DNA of 14,044 bases, from positions 1-14,044 of the forward strand of contig PMCE01000450.1 in the NCBI GenBank assembly GCA_003154025.1, given 5' to 3'. The notes under the pieces were generated by a model. That model saw only the letters and a list, made by a program, of their open reading frames with translations. It had not been told where the DNA came from and searched no databases. This DNA is from Syntrophaceae bacterium. GTDB lineage: Bacteria > Desulfobacterota > SM23-61. The translations under genes were made by a program, and so were the position numbers. Position 1 is the stretch's first letter. Every line of letters starts with the position of its first letter. This document shows, piece by piece, positions 7,233 to 14,007 of the stretch.

Positions 7233-8384
7233 TTATTCCAGCCTTTTCTTGAACCGCAGCGAACTGAAGGTGAATACAATCCCCCCGACAATGGCCAGGC
7301 CGACCATTTGCGGCCAGAGGACGGGAAACCCGCTTCCCTTGAGAAAAATACCCCGGATGATAACCAGATAGTACCGAAGGGGGTCGGCGTACGTGAGGTA
7401 TTGGACGATCGTGGGCATATTGGCGATGGGAAAAACGAAGCCGGAGAGGAGAATGGCGGGAATGAAAAAGAAGAACATGGCCATCATGGCCTGCTGTTGG
7501 GTGTGCGAAATGGTGGAGATGAAGAGGCCGATCCCCAGGGAACTGAGCAGATAGATGGTCGTGGCCGCCAGAAGGAGGAGAAGGGAACCCCGGATGGGCA
7601 CTTCAAACCAGAAGACCCCCACCAGGGTGACGATGAGCACGTCCACGTACCCGATCAGGGCGAAAGGAATGGTTTTGCCCAGGATGAGCTCGAAGGGTCG
7701 GATGGGAGAGACGATGAGCTGTTCCATGGTGCCGATTTCCCTCTCCCGGACGATGGCCATGCAGGTCAGCAGAAGAGTGACCAGCATGATCAGAAAAGCC
7801 ATGATGCCGGGGACGTAGAAGTTCCGGCTCTCCAGGTTGGGGTTGAAGAAGGCCCGGGACTCCACGTCGATTCCCCCCCGGAGGAAGAAGGGCCTCTTCA
7901 TGGCGTCGGGAATGTTGGGAAGGGAGGTGATCCGCTGGACCAGAATCTGGCGGGAATATTCGGAGACGATCCTTTGGGCGTAGGTCATCACCACGGAAGC
8001 GGTGTTGGAATCCGTTCCATCCACGATCATCTGGGCAACGGTTCCCTCGCGCGTCCGCAGCTGACGGGCAAACGCGGGGTTGAGCTGGAGGGCGGCGCTC
8101 ACCCTTCCTTCGTCGATCAGCCGGCGAATTTCCCGCGGGTCCCGCGGGTGCGCGGCGATCCGGAAATATCCCGAAGAGGCGAAATGTTCGATCAACTCCC
8201 GGCTCTCGGGGCTGTTGTCCAGGTCATAAACGGCCAGAGAAATGTTGCGAATGTCGGTGTTGGCCGCATACCCGAAGATCATCAATTGAATCAACGGGGG
8301 AAGGAAAAGGATGACGCGCATCCGGGGATTGCGGAGAGCCTGGATGAATTCCTTGATGAGCATGGATCTCAAGCGTAGCCACAT
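7233..8384 (-). CDS. ABC-2 type transporter permease, distal subunit (YbhR-like)
   Basis: 383 residues, the normal length for this family. There is one N-terminal membrane helix (about 22-42, VILFLPPLIQLMIFGYA) and a large extracytoplasmic domain (about 45-185) with DNSPESRELIEHF and MIVDGTDSNTASV. A cluster of about five membrane helices follows (about 193-375). The cytoplasmic coupling motif VREREIGTMEQLIVSPIRPFELILGK between the second and third helices is typical of drug- or polysaccharide-export ABC-2 permeases (YhhJ/YbhR/YbhS group). It would pair with the upstream paralogue to form the heterodimeric channel driven by the two ATPases. The start is only 3 nt after the stop of the upstream permease gene, indicating translational coupling. 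It is the last gene of the operon. Substrate unknown; a role in drug or toxic-cation export is inferred from the family. Confidence 0.9.
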   Translation of the reverse strand: MWLRLRSMLIKEFIQALRNPRMRVILFLPPLIQLMIFGYAANTDIRNISLAVYDLDNSPESRELIEHFASSGYFRIAAHPRDPREIRRLIDEGRVSAALQLNPAFARQLRTREGTVAQMIVDGTDSNTASVVMTYAQRIVSEYSRQILVQRITSLPNIPDAMKRPFFLRGGIDVESRAFFNPNLESRNFYVPGIMAFLIMLVTLLLTCMAIVREREIGTMEQLIVSPIRPFELILGKTIPFALIGYVDVLIVTLVGVFWFEVPIRGSLLLLLAATTIYLLSSLGIGLFISTISHTQQQAMMAMFFFFIPAILLSGFVFPIANMPTIVQYLTYADPLRYYLVIIRGIFLKGSGFPVLWPQMVGLAIVGGIVFTFSSLRFKKRLE

Positions 8385-8387
8385 GGT

Positions 8388-9521
8388 TCAGCCGATCCTC
8401 TTTTGAAACCGCAGGTGCGCCCATAGAGTCATCCCCCCGGCGTAGAGGGCCAGCAGAAGCGCCTCGGCCCAGAGTATTTCCAGGCCAATCCCCTTTAAGT
8501 AGATTCCCTTGAGGATGGCCACCACATAACGGCCGGGGACGATATAGGTGAGGAATTGGATGAACTTGGGCATGTTATGAATCGGGTAGATGAAACCGGA
8601 CAGAATAAAGGTCGGCAGATAGGAAAGAATGATGGAGATCTGGCTGGAAAGGAGTTGGTTTTTGGTGACGATGGAGACCAGAACTCCCTGACAGATGGCC
8701 CCCAGAAGGAAGAGGCTGGTCAGGGAGAAGAGGAGAAATCCGCTCCCCCGCAACGGGACCCCGAAGAGATATTTTCCCATGACGACGGAGAGCCCCAGGT
8801 CAATCAACCCGATCAGGAAGTAGGGGATTACTTTTCCCAGAATCAGCTCCCCTTTGCTGAGGGGAGTGGAGATGAGCTGTTCCATGGACCCCTGCTCCCA
8901 TTCCCGGGCGATCGTCCCGGAGGTGAGAATGGCGGCCAGGATGGAAAGGATGATGGCGATCAGGCCGGGGACGATGAAGTTTTTCGATTCCAGGTCCGGG
9001 TTGAACCAGATGCGGATTCGGGCTTCAATGGGCGGAGATATTCTTCCCACCCCCAGGCGGGTCATCTTCTCCTTCATCAGATCCTGGGAGTAGAGCAGGG
9101 TGATGGCGTTGGCATACCCCAGGGCGATGGTGGCGGTGTTCGCATCGGTCCCATCCATCAGCACCTGGATGGTGGTCTCCCGGTCCAAATCCAGGTTTCG
9201 GGAAAAGTCGGCCGGAATCACCAATCCCATGAGCGCCCGGCCGGTATCCAGCATCTCCTGGAGCCGGCCGTAGCTTTGGACGGCCTCTTCGAGTTGAAAG
9301 TATCGGGAGCTCAAGAAACGGTCGATCAGGTCCCGGGACTTGGGCGAACGGTCCTGGTCATAGACCGCCGTAGGGATGTTATCCACGTCCAGGGTGAGGG
9401 CATAGCCGAAGAGGAGGAGAAGGATCACGGGAATGGAGACCGCCAGGGCCAGGCTCCGCGGGTCCCGGAGGATCTGGAGGAATTCTTTATGGGCGATGGC
9501 TTTGAGGCGGATGAGTTTCAT
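8388..9521 (-). CDS. ABC-2 type transporter permease, proximal subunit (YbhS-like)
   Basis: 377 residues, a paralogue of the next permease with the same layout. There is an N-terminal helix (about 25-45, LALAVSIPVILLLLFGYALTL) and an outer domain with DQDRSPKSRDLIDRF and VLMDGTDANTATI. Several C-terminal helices carry the coupling motif AREWEQGSMEQLISTPLSKGELILGK. The repeated VDGTD/MDGTD-x-NTA motif in both permeases shows the YhhJ/YbhS-type outer domain. The gene starts 35 nt after the transposase stop. No Shine-Dalgarno is visible; the bases before ATG are the end of a palindromic repeat plus an A/C-rich stretch. The transposase insertion may therefore have replaced the native ribosome binding site, leaving expression dependent on read-through and coupling. 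Confidence 0.9.
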   Translation of the reverse strand: MKLIRLKAIAHKEFLQILRDPRSLALAVSIPVILLLLFGYALTLDVDNIPTAVYDQDRSPKSRDLIDRFLSSRYFQLEEAVQSYGRLQEMLDTGRALMGLVIPADFSRNLDLDRETTIQVLMDGTDANTATIALGYANAITLLYSQDLMKEKMTRLGVGRISPPIEARIRIWFNPDLESKNFIVPGLIAIILSILAAILTSGTIAREWEQGSMEQLISTPLSKGELILGKVIPYFLIGLIDLGLSVVMGKYLFGVPLRGSGFLLFSLTSLFLLGAICQGVLVSIVTKNQLLSSQISIILSYLPTFILSGFIYPIHNMPKFIQFLTYIVPGRYVVAILKGIYLKGIGLEILWAEALLLALYAGGMTLWAHLRFQKRIG

Positions 9522-9533
9522 TTTGTATTGGTT

Positions 9534-9560
9534 TAGGGGCGATTCATGAATCGCCCCTAC
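9534..9560. repeat. REP-type palindrome, copy 1 (transposase 3' end)
   Basis: A perfect 26-bp palindrome at 9534-9559: TAGGGGCGATTCA followed by its reverse complement. Read on the minus strand, its outer bases, extended by one G, match copies 2 and 3. It ends the transposase gene: the TAG stop (9557-9559) is part of the palindrome. It lies 12 nt from the start of the downstream permease gene. Confidence 0.92.
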
Positions 9561-10096
9561 GGTTTTATATTGGCTGGATGATTTTCATCTTCGAGCCATT
9601 TCAGGGGGTTGTTTTCAATGTATTCGCGAATTTCTTTCAAATCGATTTCGTTGCGAATCACGTGTTCGTAATAATTACGTTGCCAGACCGGTTGGCCGCG
9701 GGTAGTACGAAGGTGGTTGATTTGTTGGGCCGAATTCATTTTAAAATACCCGACCATTTTGGAAAGAAGCATTTTCCGGCGAGAATGGATTACCGTTGAC
9801 ATTCGTAGGGGCGATTCATGAATCGCCCCTACATCGATCGTGATGATCCCATGGAAATGGTTGGGCATGACTATATGGACTTCGATACCAGTATGGGGAT
9901 ATCTCTGCGGTAATTTTCCCCAAATGGATTGCACCTCTTTTCCCGCTTCGCTTAAATGCATTTTCCCCTCTATGATCCCCCCAAACAAACATTCCCTTTG
10001 CTGGGTGCAAATGGTCACAAAATAAGCCCCGGCTTGGCCGTAATCGTACTCTTTCAATCGAATGGACCGTCGATGAGGTTCTTTTGTGTCATCCAT
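9557..10096 (-). CDS. REP-associated tyrosine transposase (RAYT, Y1/IS200-like)
   Basis: 179 residues. NHFHG (79-83) is the HUH metal-binding motif. The QRNYYEHVIRNE block (139-150) contains the candidate catalytic Tyr (142 or 143), and REYIENNPLKW (157-167) is the classic RAYT ending. These single-strand nucleases cut and join at hairpins and are linked to dispersed REP palindromes; they are usually single-copy and not flanked by IS ends. Residues 89-97 (VGAIHESPL) are encoded by a copy of the palindrome itself. The gene lies in the exporter operon in the same direction: its ATG overlaps the end of the ATPase gene by 8 nt, after a GGGGGAAAAGG purine run. Its stop TAG lies within another palindrome copy. 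The frame is open upstream to 10207, but those residues are ATPase coding sequence in another frame. Confidence 0.9.
   Translation of the reverse strand: MDDTKEPHRRSIRLKEYDYGQAGAYFVTICTQQRECLFGGIIEGKMHLSEAGKEVQSIWGKLPQRYPHTGIEVHIVMPNHFHGIITIDVGAIHESPLRMSTVIHSRRKMLLSKMVGYFKMNSAQQINHLRTTRGQPVWQRNYYEHVIRNEIDLKEIREYIENNPLKWLEDENHPANIKP
9805..9832. repeat. REP-type palindrome, copy 2 (inside the transposase gene)
   Basis: A perfect 28-bp palindrome, GTAGGGGCGATTCA followed by its reverse complement. It is read in frame by the transposase gene as VGAIHESPL, between the HUH motif and the catalytic Tyr region. The surrounding transposase reading frame is intact. Confidence 0.93.
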
Positions 10097-11087
10097 CCTT
10101 TTCCCCCAATAATCTAACCTCTTCCCGGTCTTTCTCCTCGACCAAAGAGACAAAAACGTCCTCCAACGACGGGTCAATTTTTTCCAGTCGCTGGATGCCG
10201 ATCCCATGAGCGGATAGAAGCGAAGGGATGGAGGATGCGAGGTTGACGTCCTTTGGGGTTACGATATGAAGTGTGTTCCCAAAGACGGCGATCTCCCGTA
10301 GGGGCGATTCATGAATCGCCCCTACCTGCTCTTTTAACAGGTTGAGAGATTCCACCAGTTGTTCCGTCTCCAGTTCCCATACCGCTTCAGGCATGTAGTC
10401 TTTCTTCAACTCTGCGGGAGTTCCCAAGGCGATGACCTTTCCCCGGTAGATGAGGGCGAGCCGGTCGCAGTACTCGGCTTCATCCATGTAATGAGTGGTC
10501 ACGAATATGGTGATCCCCCGCCCGGCCATTTCATAGATCAAGCTCCAGAAGCGGCGGCGGGAGAGGGGGTCGACCCCGGAAGTCGGTTCATCGAGGAAGA
10601 GGATGGAAGGTTCATGAAGGATGGCACAGCCCAGGGCCAGACGTTGTTTCCACCCGCCCGCCAGAGTATTCGTGAGGCTCTTGCGCCGGTGCTGCAGGCC
10701 GGCCATTTGCAGGACCCACTCTTTCCGCTGTCTCCCGGCGTCCTTCGGGAGGCGATAGATCCCGGAATAGAAATCGATGTTTTCCTCCACCGTCAGGTCT
10801 TCATAGAGGGAGAACTTCTGGGACATGTACCCGATATTCTGTTTGATCTTTTCCGACTCCCGGTAGAGGTCGAACCCTCCCACGGTTCCTTGCCCTGAAG
10901 TGGGAGTGAGGATGCCGCAGAGCATCCGAATCGTAGTGGACTTCCCCGCCCCGTTGGGCCCCAGGAAACCGAAGATCTCCCCTTTTTTAATCCGGAGGGA
11001 TACATGGTCGACGGCGGTGAAGCTTCCGAAGATCTTCACCAGATCCTTGGTTTCTACGGCCCAGTCCAGGTTCTCTTTCCCGATCAT
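10089..11087 (-). CDS. ABC transporter ATP-binding protein, second NBD (C-half YbhF-like)
   Basis: 332 residues: a nucleotide-binding domain (about 10-225) and a C-terminal accessory domain ending in the SLEDVFVSL motif usual for drug-export ATPases. Walker A GPNGAGKST (43-51), Q-loop Gln90, Walker B ILFLDEP (162-168) and H-loop His199 (VTTHYMDEAE) are all present. The signature reads LAGGWKQR (142-149) instead of LSGGxKQR, with Ala at the key Ser. A REP palindrome inserts VGAIHESPL at 255-263, in the accessory domain and clear of the catalytic motifs. It hydrolyses ATP at the inner membrane face, probably as a heterodimer with the other ATPase of this operon; in E. coli YbhF these two NBDs are one polypeptide. 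The stop overlaps the transposase start by 8 nt. Only a weak purine-rich ribosome binding site precedes ATG 11087. Confidence 0.92.
   Translation of the reverse strand: MIGKENLDWAVETKDLVKIFGSFTAVDHVSLRIKKGEIFGFLGPNGAGKSTTIRMLCGILTPTSGQGTVGGFDLYRESEKIKQNIGYMSQKFSLYEDLTVEENIDFYSGIYRLPKDAGRQRKEWVLQMAGLQHRRKSLTNTLAGGWKQRLALGCAILHEPSILFLDEPTSGVDPLSRRRFWSLIYEMAGRGITIFVTTHYMDEAEYCDRLALIYRGKVIALGTPAELKKDYMPEAVWELETEQLVESLNLLKEQVGAIHESPLREIAVFGNTLHIVTPKDVNLASSIPSLLSAHGIGIQRLEKIDPSLEDVFVSLVEEKDREEVRLLGEKDG
10298..10325. repeat. REP-type palindrome, copy 3 (inside the ATPase gene)
   Basis: A 28-bp palindrome identical to copy 2. It lies in the C-terminal accessory part of the second ATPase gene and encodes the same VGAIHESPL peptide in the same frame (residues 255-263). 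The reading frame continues unbroken on both sides. Confidence 0.93.
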
Positions 11088-11134
11088 CTGAAAAGATCTT
11101 CTCTCCGGCAGATTGCTGAAAAATTCTTTTGGGT

Positions 11135-11253
11135 GTCATGGCGACCCCGCCTAGGTGGGGGAAGCAATCTCTTCCATCATAAGATGACACACCTTGAGAT
11201 TGTCCCGCCTCTGGCGGGATCGTCCCGCGCTTCGCGGGACTCCTCGCAATGAC
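11135..11253. repeat. MITE-like palindromic element with nested hairpins
   Basis: The outer arms GTCATGGCGA (11135-11144) and TCGCAATGAC (11244-11253) are inverted repeats (9 of 10). Inside are a CAATCTC/GAGATTG pair (11165-11171 and 11196-11202) and two perfect hairpins: TCCCGCC-TCT-GGCGGGA (11203-11219) and GTCCCGCG-CTT-CGCGGGAC (11222-11240). The GTCATTGCGA end and GAAGCAATCTC core belong to a style of dispersed repeat found in many bacterial genomes, from memory. It fills most of the 276-nt gap between the two ATPase genes and would be transcribed as a strong structure, possibly reducing expression downstream. Confidence 0.75.
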
Positions 11254-11363
11254 TGCCAAAATCGAGTTTTTCCGCAAACTGCCAGGCTTCAAAAGCCGAT
11301 GTGTAAGGGCGAAAAGGCTAGATCTGAAGAAGAAAAAATTCCCCCTCTTCGCCTTTCCCTCCA

Positions 11364-12284
11364 TTATTTTTCCGGGGGGACGGTGGAGATAAAAACGTCT
11401 TCCAAGCTTGGAGATATCTTTCTCAGAGAAAGGATTTCATTCCCCGATTCGGGCAGCAACCTTTCCATATCTCCTCTGGCTTTCTCCCCCTCCTCCAGCA
11501 GAACGTGAATCTTGTCGCCGAATATCCCCGCGCTCCTCACTCCGGCGAGATTCCTCAGAACCTCCAGAGCCCTCATCTTCTGCGGGCAACGCACCTCCCA
11601 GAGCTCTCCCTTCATCAGGTCTTTGACCTCCTTCGGAGAGCCGACCGAGAGGAAGCGTCCCTGGTGCATCAACCCCACCCGGTGGCACCGCTCCGCTTCA
11701 TCCAGGTAGGCAGTGGAGATCAATATGGTCACCCCTTCCTGGAGGAGGTCATAGAGAATCCGCCAGAAGTCCCTCCGCGAGACAGGGTCCACCCCATTGG
11801 TGGGTTCATCGAGGAATAGAACCTCCGGAGTGTGCACCAGGGCGCAGGCCAGACCCAACTTCTGTTTCATCCCCCCCGACAGGTTCTGGGCCAAGCGGTC
11901 CTGGAAAGGGGCTAGGTTGCTGAAAGTCAGGAGTCTTTCGACCCGCGGAGGACGCTCTTTCCGGGGGACCTCGTAAAGGTCGGCATAGAAGTGGATGTTT
12001 TCCATCACCGTCAAATTCCCATAGAGAGCGAAACGCTGGGCCATGTATCCGATTCGCTCCTTCAAAGGCTCCGCTTCTCGGGTGACGGAATGCCCTAAGA
12101 CCCGGGCATCACCGGAGGTCGGCTGGAGAATGCCGCTGAACAGACGCATCAGGGTGGTCTTGCCCGATCCATCCGGGCCGACCAGGCCGAAGATCTCCCC
12201 CTTTTTTACGGTGAGATTCAGCTGATCGACTGCGGTGAGCGCGCCAAATTTTTTGGTCAGATTCTCTGCTTGAATGGCAAACAT
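11364..12284 (-). CDS. ABC transporter ATP-binding protein, first NBD (N-half YbhF-like)
   Basis: 306 residues. Walker A GPDGSGKTT (36-44), Q-loop Gln83 (GYMAQRF), canonical signature LSGGMKQK (135-142) and Walker B VLFLDEP (155-161) with the D-loop after it. The H-loop position reads ISTAYLDEAE with Ala192 where His is expected, so its own Walker site should be weak in hydrolysis. The C-terminal part ends in SLEDVFISTVPPEK, the usual ending of drug- or Na-export ATPases. It partners the downstream ATPase; the split pair corresponds to the two halves of E. coli YbhF. It follows the membrane fusion gene after a 142-nt gap holding an inverted repeat; no clear ribosome binding site is visible before the ATG at 12284. 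Distinct Walker A sequences exclude a recent duplication. Confidence 0.92.
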   Translation of the reverse strand: MFAIQAENLTKKFGALTAVDQLNLTVKKGEIFGLVGPDGSGKTTLMRLFSGILQPTSGDARVLGHSVTREAEPLKERIGYMAQRFALYGNLTVMENIHFYADLYEVPRKERPPRVERLLTFSNLAPFQDRLAQNLSGGMKQKLGLACALVHTPEVLFLDEPTNGVDPVSRRDFWRILYDLLQEGVTILISTAYLDEAERCHRVGLMHQGRFLSVGSPKEVKDLMKGELWEVRCPQKMRALEVLRNLAGVRSAGIFGDKIHVLLEEGEKARGDMERLLPESGNEILSLRKISPSLEDVFISTVPPEK

Positions 12285-12301
12285 ATGAGGAGTAATTTCA
12301 A

Positions 12302-12419
12302 GTTTCGGGTTTCGAGTTAAAAAAAAGAAAATATCTCAGAATAGATTTTCCCTGCTGGTTTTGGAATCCCAGTTGAAGCCGGGAAGATCTCCTTGGCCTT
12401 TGAACCCGAAACCCGAAAC
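12302..12419. repeat. Inverted repeat in the fusion protein-ATPase gap
   Basis: The arms GTTTCGGGTTTCGAGTT (12302-12318) and AACCCGAAACCCGAAAC (12403-12419) are complementary with one mismatch in 17, separated by 84 nt that contain an A-rich run. Each arm is itself an iteration of GTTTCGG-like units. Placed in the operon gap, it could form a long stem in the transcript. No transposase is associated. Confidence 0.7.
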
Positions 12420-12426
12420 GGTTTCT

Positions 12427-13611
12427 TCAGTCTTTCAAATGGATCTTGCCGTCCGCCGGCATTCCGGGCTTCAGCTCCCCGTGCGGGTTTTCCAGGGATA
12501 CTTTGATGCGGTACACCAGCTTGACTCTCTCTTTGGCCGTCTGCACGTTCTTGGGGGTGAACTCGGCTTCCGAGGAGATGAAGGTGATCTTTCCGGGGTA
12601 GACCTTTCCGGGAAAGCTATCGGTGGTGACCGAAACCTTCTGGCCCAGCTTGACTCTGCCCAAGTCGTTTTCATTGATAAAGGCTTTCAACCAGGGCTTG
12701 TCCACGTCGCCCAAGCTCACCACGGCCCCTCCCGGGACGACAAACTCACCCGATTCCGCATTCTTGACCAGGACGACACCCGAAAGAGGGGCAACCAACT
12801 GGGTGTACCCGATCTGGGTTTCAATGACCGCAATGGCCGTGGAAGCTTCCTTGATCTGGACCTGGGCGGTGAGCAGTTCTTTCCGCAAGACGTCCACCTG
12901 TATGCGGTGGGCTTTCGCTAATTTCAAAGCGGCCTGCGCTTGTTCCCACTGGGCGCGGGCCGCCTCGATTTCTTCCTTGCGCGGACCTTCGACTACCAGA
13001 AGGTAATTCTCGTTGGCTTTTTTCAGATTCGCTGCGGCCACATCGTGAGCGTTTATGGCTGAGTCCCAATCCTGGGCGGAGATGAAATCGTTCTTAAAGA
13101 GCTTTTCCGCCCGATCCATATCCGCTTTTCTCTTCACCAGGTCGGCCTGGGCCTGTTCCAAGCCGGCCTTGGCTGCCTGGATCTCCTGGGGCCGGGATCC
13201 GGCGAGAAGCTGCTGGAGGCGGGCGTGGGCGGCCTCGAGAGCGGCCTGGGCCTGGGAGACTTCCTGGAGAGTGGACAGGTCTTGAAGTTCGATATTCTTC
13301 TGGAGACTGGGAATCCGGGACTGGGTCGATTCGAGGGTGGCCTCTGCCCTGACTTTCTGGGCGGTCAGATCCAGGTGTTCAAGCGAGGCAATGAGTTGTC
13401 CTTCTTTTGCTCGGTCTCCCTCTTCCACGGCGAGCCGTTCAATCTTCCCGGGGATTTTGAAGGATACATCCACGGTGGTGGCCTCGATATTGCCCGAGAC
13501 CGCGACGTCAGTTCCCTCGCCCTCCGGGTGTCGAAGGAAAAAGAAATAGAGGATGGCTCCCCCCGCCGCGATCAAGATGAGGATAAGGGGGAGGAACTTC
13601 TTCTTTTTCAT
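12427..13611 (-). CDS. HlyD/YbhG-family periplasmic membrane fusion protein
   Basis: 394 residues. A Lys-rich start and one uncleaved membrane helix (7-26) anchor the protein in the inner membrane. The first half of the lipoyl/biotinyl domain follows (about 41-79, GNIEATTVDVSFKIPGKIERL...GDRAKEGQLIASL). A long alpha-helical hairpin (about 83-260) is rich in Ala/Gln/Glu heptads and carries two related turn segments, AGSRPQEIQAA and VEGPRKEEIEAA. The second lipoyl half is at 270-300 (APLSGVVLVKNAESGEFV) and a beta-barrel segment follows to the end. It should bridge the ABC permeases to an outer membrane TolC-type channel; no such channel gene is in the window. It is the first gene of the operon, directly after a TTGACA-type promoter. 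AAGG about 9 nt before the ATG serves as a modest ribosome binding site. Confidence 0.92.
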   Translation of the reverse strand: MKKKKFLPLILILIAAGGAILYFFFLRHPEGEGTDVAVSGNIEATTVDVSFKIPGKIERLAVEEGDRAKEGQLIASLEHLDLTAQKVRAEATLESTQSRIPSLQKNIELQDLSTLQEVSQAQAALEAAHARLQQLLAGSRPQEIQAAKAGLEQAQADLVKRKADMDRAEKLFKNDFISAQDWDSAINAHDVAAANLKKANENYLLVVEGPRKEEIEAARAQWEQAQAALKLAKAHRIQVDVLRKELLTAQVQIKEASTAIAVIETQIGYTQLVAPLSGVVLVKNAESGEFVVPGGAVVSLGDVDKPWLKAFINENDLGRVKLGQKVSVTTDSFPGKVYPGKITFISSEAEFTPKNVQTAKERVKLVYRIKVSLENPHGELKPGMPADGKIHLKD

Positions 13612-13660
13612 ACTCCCTGGCCTTCTTCCGTAAATCAGAATGGTGGAGATCGCTTGCTTT

Positions 13661-13690
13661 ATAAGATCAATTTCTCCCTTTTTATGTCAA
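13661..13690 (-). promoter_or_regulatory. Sigma70-like promoter of the ABC exporter operon
   Basis: On the minus strand a perfect -35 TTGACA (13690-13685) is followed after 18 nt by TCTTAT (13666-13661, 4 of 6 matches to TATAAT). Transcription would start near 13655, about 45 nt before the ATG at 13611. The spacer is A-rich. An alternative -10 (TATAAA, 3 nt further on) would give a long 21-nt spacer. No obvious operator palindrome overlaps it. Confidence 0.55.
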
Positions 13691-13786
13691 GCCTTTTTTC
13701 GATGATTTCTGTAAGGCAAACCCCCGGCTCTGCCCGGGGGCCTGCCTGTGGCGGGGTTGACATTTCCGGGATGCCTAAGTTGTGGC

Positions 13787-14007
13787 TCGGGCCCAGGGAC
13801 CTTGGGCTCAAAAAGCATCGGCTGGGACGGCCCTATTCCTGGAGGCTTGGACTGGCCTCCGCAAAATGAGGCGGGCCGCTCGGGCGACCTGTCGGTGGCC
13901 CCTAGAAAGAGAAGAAATAGCCATGGGAGGGCGAGAACGGTTGCCCCGCCCGATCCATGAAATAGAAGGCGCCTCATGGTTTTTGAGCCCAAGGTCCCTG
14001 CGCCCGG
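13787..14007. repeat. Long-arm inverted repeat element upstream of the exporter operon
   Basis: A perfect 21-bp inverted repeat (13794-13814 against 13980-14000; core CAGGGACCTTGGGCTC) encloses about 165 bp. The arms extend outward imperfectly by about 7 bp. Each arm is itself nearly palindromic (CCCAGGGACCTTGGG). The enclosed stretch has further small stems, such as GGAGGC/GCCTCC and GCCTC/GAGGC near 13841-13875. It codes for nothing I recognise. A non-autonomous mobile element (MITE) or a structured RNA are the options. Confidence 0.6.

Noticed and set aside
7308..8378. Long open frame (356 codons) on the + strand opposite the distal permease
   Set aside because: Its product is Asp/Gly/His-rich with no domain logic; it is an antisense shadow of GC-rich permease coding sequence with clear family motifs.
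8556..9536. Long open frame (326 codons) on the + strand opposite the proximal permease
   Set aside because: Same reason: low-information composition typical of the antisense of a membrane protein gene.
9557..10207. Longer transposase start at 10207
   Set aside because: The extra 37 residues are the ATPase C-terminus read in another frame; RAYT homology begins near the ATG at 10096, which has a purine-rich ribosome binding site.
9534..10325. CRISPR array, considered because of three identical palindromic repeats
   Set aside because: The spacing is irregular (about 245 and 465 bp) and the intervals are coding sequence of the transposase and ATPase.
13721..13740. Hairpin CCCCCGG/CCGGGGG upstream of the exporter promoter
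   Set aside because: No run of T follows in either direction, so an intrinsic terminator is not supported; noted only as structure.
13687..13974. Possible small secreted Pro-rich protein on the - strand
   Set aside because: No ribosome binding site, overlaps the inverted repeat and the operon promoter, composition dictated by the repeat sequence.
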